A DNA stretch of 64,000 nucleotides. Origin: Pedobacter sp. KBW06. GTDB lineage: Bacteria; Bacteroidota; Bacteroidia; Sphingobacteriales; Sphingobacteriaceae. Positions 61,340 through 64,000 of the stretch are shown piece after piece. The notes beneath the pieces are model-generated. The model saw nothing but the letters and a program-made list of their open reading frames with translations. It had not been told where the DNA came from and searched no databases. A program made the position numbers and the translations under genes. The stretch is from assembly GCF_003852525.1 (NCBI RefSeq), contig NZ_QAJL01000002.1, forward strand, positions 314,970 through 378,969, read 5' to 3'. Positions within the stretch are counted from its first letter, which is position 1; every line of letters starts with the position of its first letter.

Positions 61340-64000
61340 TTACAATGAAAGATTAAGACCTACCGTATAATACCTTGGCGTAGGGCCATCATTTTCCGGA
61401 TCCCAGTAATTCCAATCCGGGCTATATACTGCCGCATTGTTGACGTTCATGTATACTTTAGCTCCTTTAACCCTTACTTTCTCCAATAGACTTTTTGGAA
61501 TGGTATAGGCAAGTGCAATGGTATTCAGTCTGATAAAAGAATTTTTCCGGTAAACGGCAAAGCTGGTTCCGCTTAATCCAGAGGCAAGCCTTGCATAATC
61601 GTTAATTGGATTGGAAGGTGTCCAGTAAGGGGTTACATAAGAGTTCATACGGGAAAAACCTACGCTGCCCGGTTGATTTTTCGGCTGATCATTTCTTTTA
61701 TATTGTCCCCAGCTGGATACCAGCTGAAAGGAGAAATCGAAATTTTTATAGATGTTAAACTCATTTCTGATGGCCCAGTTAAAGCGCGGACTTTTATAAC
61801 CAAGAAACTGTTTGTCCTTATCATCATAGCTATAGTTTCCATCCACATCCTGTAATTTGAAATCACCCGGTTTAATTCCTTTATTGAATTTATTGGCTTC
61901 GGCCACCTCATTCTCCTGCCATACACCAAGAATTTTGTAATCCCAGATCACATCAATGTCTTTCCCAATGAACCATCCGTTTCCAGGATCATCAGCTGGT
62001 GTAGCCAGTTTAATGATCTTGTTTCTGTTCATAAAGAAATTGAAGCTTGTATTCCAGGTGATGTTTCCGGCGGTAATATTTTTAGTATTCAGGTTCAGCT
62101 CTATTCCTTTATTGTTAACCTGGGCCAGGTTGGAATAAACATTCACATAACCTCCAACTGAAGAAAGCGATGGTCTCACCAGCAAATCCGTTGTCTTTTT
62201 AGTATACACATCTACGGAACCGCTGATGCGTTCTTTAAGGATAGAGAAGTCAAGTCCGGCATTGAAAGAAGCCGTCTGTTCCCATTTCAGTTTTGGGTTC
62301 GACATTCTGTTGCCAATCACTACGGTATTCACTTCCGAAGCTGTTCCACTCCCGTCTACCGTCTGATACTTATCAATTACCAGTTGCGATAAAGCCGCAT
62401 ATGGATCTACCGTGTTGTTATCCGGGTTGCGCAAGTCGCGGTTCCCGTTGATACCATAGGAGAAGCGTAACTTTCCGTAGTTGAGCCAGGTCTGTGATTT
62501 AAGGAAAGACTCTTCTGTGAAGGTCCAGGCAAAAGCTGCTGCCGGAAAAGTTGCCCTTTTAGATTGTACACCAAAAACGGAATAACCATCTCTGCGAACC
62601 GATAGCGTCAGGTTATAGCGCTGCATCAGGCTATAGCCCAATCTCGCCATCAAGGCATCACCGGTATACACTTTATCTTCACTGTTCACCGATGGCTTTA
62701 CACCACTGGCCACATTGTGGTATCCCAGGACATCCGCTGGAATAAGGCCTTGATTTCCGGCCTGTGTCCACCAGGTTTGATATTTCTCTCCATTCGCCAG
62801 TAAAGTCACATCAAAATTGTGAATCTCAGCAATGGTTTTGTTCCATTTTAACAAATGATCCACCTGCCAGTTGTACCTCGTTTCCTGTGCACGGGTCACG
62901 ATCCCGCCCGGTGTAGTTACATCCGGATTTTTGGAAGAACTGTGGTTAAAAAGCCGGAAATTATCCAGACTTGGGCTAAAGTTCAGCTGATAGGTAATTC
63001 CAAAAGGGAGTTTTACCCTCGTAAACAGACTGGCAAACAATGTTGTTTGCTTATCCATTCTGCTGTTATAGGTCATACTCAGGAATGGGTTCCTTGCATT
63101 CGATCCATTGTCATCAGTCGGAATTCTCCTTAAAGTACCGTCGGCATTGTATTGATCTCCGTACGGCGAAAGGTTTACGAGCTGGTTCCAGTTGGCTTCG
63201 ATGGCTCCTTCATCCCGGTCTGCAAACTGCAGGTTCATCCCAACGGTTAAAAATTTGGCAGCTTGTCCTTCAATATTTAAACGGCTTCTGAAAGTGCTGA
63301 ATTGTCCGCCTTTAATCAGGTTTTCATTCTTCTGATAGCCAAGGGACATGTAATAGCTGATTTCTTCTTTTTTTCCGCCCATGCTCAAAGTATGGTCCTG
63401 ACGCAATCCCCTTCTGAAAACTTCATTGTACCAGTCGACCGTCTTGCCTTCCATGTAATTTGCCTTTTCATTGGCCAGAAGACCAAGTCTGTTGAGCCAA
63501 AGATCTAAAGGATCTCCATTTTGTCCGTTCAGCCATTGGGTAAGTGTAACCCCTTCCGGAAGGGCCCTTGGATCATTGTATAAATACTCAGGCGTTGCAG
63601 CTCCGCTGCGTTTTGCATCAGCGCGCCAGTCCAGAAAAGCCTGTCCCTGATAAATCTTCATATCCTGGGCCAGTTCTGCAATTCCGAAATTGGTATTGAA
63701 AGTGATCGTTGGCTTCTCACTTTTTCCCTTTTTAGTGGTAATTGCGACTACACCCGTTGCCGCTTTTGCACCGAAAACAGCAAGGGAACTTGCATCTTTC
63801 AGTACGTCAACAGCTTCAATATCATTTGGGTTGATGTCCGACAATTGTCCGTTATAGATCACACCATCGAGTACAATTAAAGGGGCCGTTCCAGCGCTCA
63901 GCGTTGTTTTCCCCCTTACCAGGAGGTCACCACCGCCTTTTGCACTGCTGTTTAGCTTCACGCTTAATCCGGCAATATTTCCCCTTAAAATGTCAGAAAC
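61340..64000 (-). CDS. SusC/RagA-family TonB-dependent transporter, partial (PUL D)
   Basis: 886 residues are visible, open to the right edge; the N-terminus lies outside. The visible part begins in the plug domain: VSDILRGNIAGLSVKLNS, then GDLLVRGKTTLSAGTAPLIV and NPNDIEAVDVLKDASSLAVFG. It ends in PRYYTVGLNLSL, the last barrel strand. It is the transporter of PUL D, paired with the SusD 17 bases downstream. Its cargo is presumably the glycan attacked by the GH2 and GH3 enzymes. Confidence 0.95.
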   Translation of the reverse strand, partial: VSDILRGNIAGLSVKLNSSAKGGGDLLVRGKTTLSAGTAPLIVLDGVIYNGQLSDINPNDIEAVDVLKDASSLAVFGAKAATGVVAITTKKGKSEKPTITFNTNFGIAELAQDMKIYQGQAFLDWRADAKRSGAATPEYLYNDPRALPEGVTLTQWLNGQNGDPLDLWLNRLGLLANEKANYMEGKTVDWYNEVFRRGLRQDHTLSMGGKKEEISYYMSLGYQKNENLIKGGQFSTFRSRLNIEGQAAKFLTVGMNLQFADRDEGAIEANWNQLVNLSPYGDQYNADGTLRRIPTDDNGSNARNPFLSMTYNSRMDKQTTLFASLFTRVKLPFGITYQLNFSPSLDNFRLFNHSSSKNPDVTTPGGIVTRAQETRYNWQVDHLLKWNKTIAEIHNFDVTLLANGEKYQTWWTQAGNQGLIPADVLGYHNVASGVKPSVNSEDKVYTGDALMARLGYSLMQRYNLTLSVRRDGYSVFGVQSKRATFPAAAFAWTFTEESFLKSQTWLNYGKLRFSYGINGNRDLRNPDNNTVDPYAALSQLVIDKYQTVDGSGTASEVNTVVIGNRMSNPKLKWEQTASFNAGLDFSILKERISGSVDVYTKKTTDLLVRPSLSSVGGYVNVYSNLAQVNNKGIELNLNTKNITAGNITWNTSFNFFMNRNKIIKLATPADDPGNGWFIGKDIDVIWDYKILGVWQENEVAEANKFNKGIKPGDFKLQDVDGNYSYDDKDKQFLGYKSPRFNWAIRNEFNIYKNFDFSFQLVSSWGQYKRNDQPKNQPGSVGFSRMNSYVTPYWTPSNPINDYARLASGLSGTSFAVYRKNSFIRLNTIALAYTIPKSLLEKVRVKGAKVYMNVNNAAVYSPDWNYWDPENDGPTPRYYTVGLNLSL

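Noticed and set aside
1..64000. Mobile elements, CRISPR arrays, tRNA or rRNA genes
   Set aside because: No transposase or integrase motifs, no regularly spaced repeats, and no RNA gene patterns were seen by eye on either strand.

Overview
The window looks like a chromosome segment of a Gram-negative Bacteroidota, most likely Sphingobacteriaceae (Pedobacter-like). The evidence is five SusC/SusD pairs, a hybrid two-component regulator, an ECF sigma/FecR pair, LytS/LytTR regulation, many lipoproteins, and repeated matches to the Bacteroidota promoter -7 element TAnnTTTG. I saw no rRNA, tRNA, CRISPR array, prophage or insertion sequence. Genus assignment is inference.

Layout, left to right. (1) 1-14984: polysaccharide utilisation locus (PUL) A on the minus strand, with a truncated parallel beta-helix protein and two SusC/SusD pairs, divergent from a hybrid two-component regulator (HTCS). 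(2) 15247-16896: small genes, namely a membrane-anchored protein, a 39-residue Lys/Cys-rich protein, a ferritin and an unknown protein. (3) 16976-31868: PUL B, one minus-strand run: TPR/LuxR-type membrane regulator, SusC, SusD, GH2 beta-galactosidase, GH63 alpha-glucosidase, a fused kinase plus PLP-dependent phospho-lyase, and a DUF1338 2-oxoadipate dioxygenase. The last four genes overlap or nearly touch. (4) 31869-32501: a gene-free stretch holding two paralogous small-RNA units. (5) 32502-39411: PUL C, ECF sigma, FecR, STN-domain SusC and SusD, with a plus-strand terminator in the fecR-susC gap that suggests an antisense RNA. (6) 39541-45687: tripartite RND efflux operon. (7) 45749-49092: DsrE-like protein, FMN reductase, two lipoproteins and DinB. 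(8) 49185-54053: TonB-dependent receptor divergent from a LytS/LytTR pair and a CDGSH/ferredoxin-like protein. (9) 54316-64000: PUL D, GH2 with malectin, a GH3 broken by a 46-bp tandem duplication, SusD, and SusC running off the window.

The most interesting system is PUL B. Read together, its enzymes could take apart the collagen-type unit Glc-alpha1,2-Gal-beta-O-hydroxylysine. GH63 would remove glucose and GH2 galactose. The fused kinase/phospho-lyase would turn 5-hydroxylysine into 2-aminoadipate semialdehyde, and after oxidation and transamination the DUF1338 enzyme would convert 2-oxoadipate to 2-hydroxyglutarate. This is an inference from gene order and family knowledge. It explains why amino-acid catabolic genes are translationally coupled to glycosidases inside a SusCD operon.
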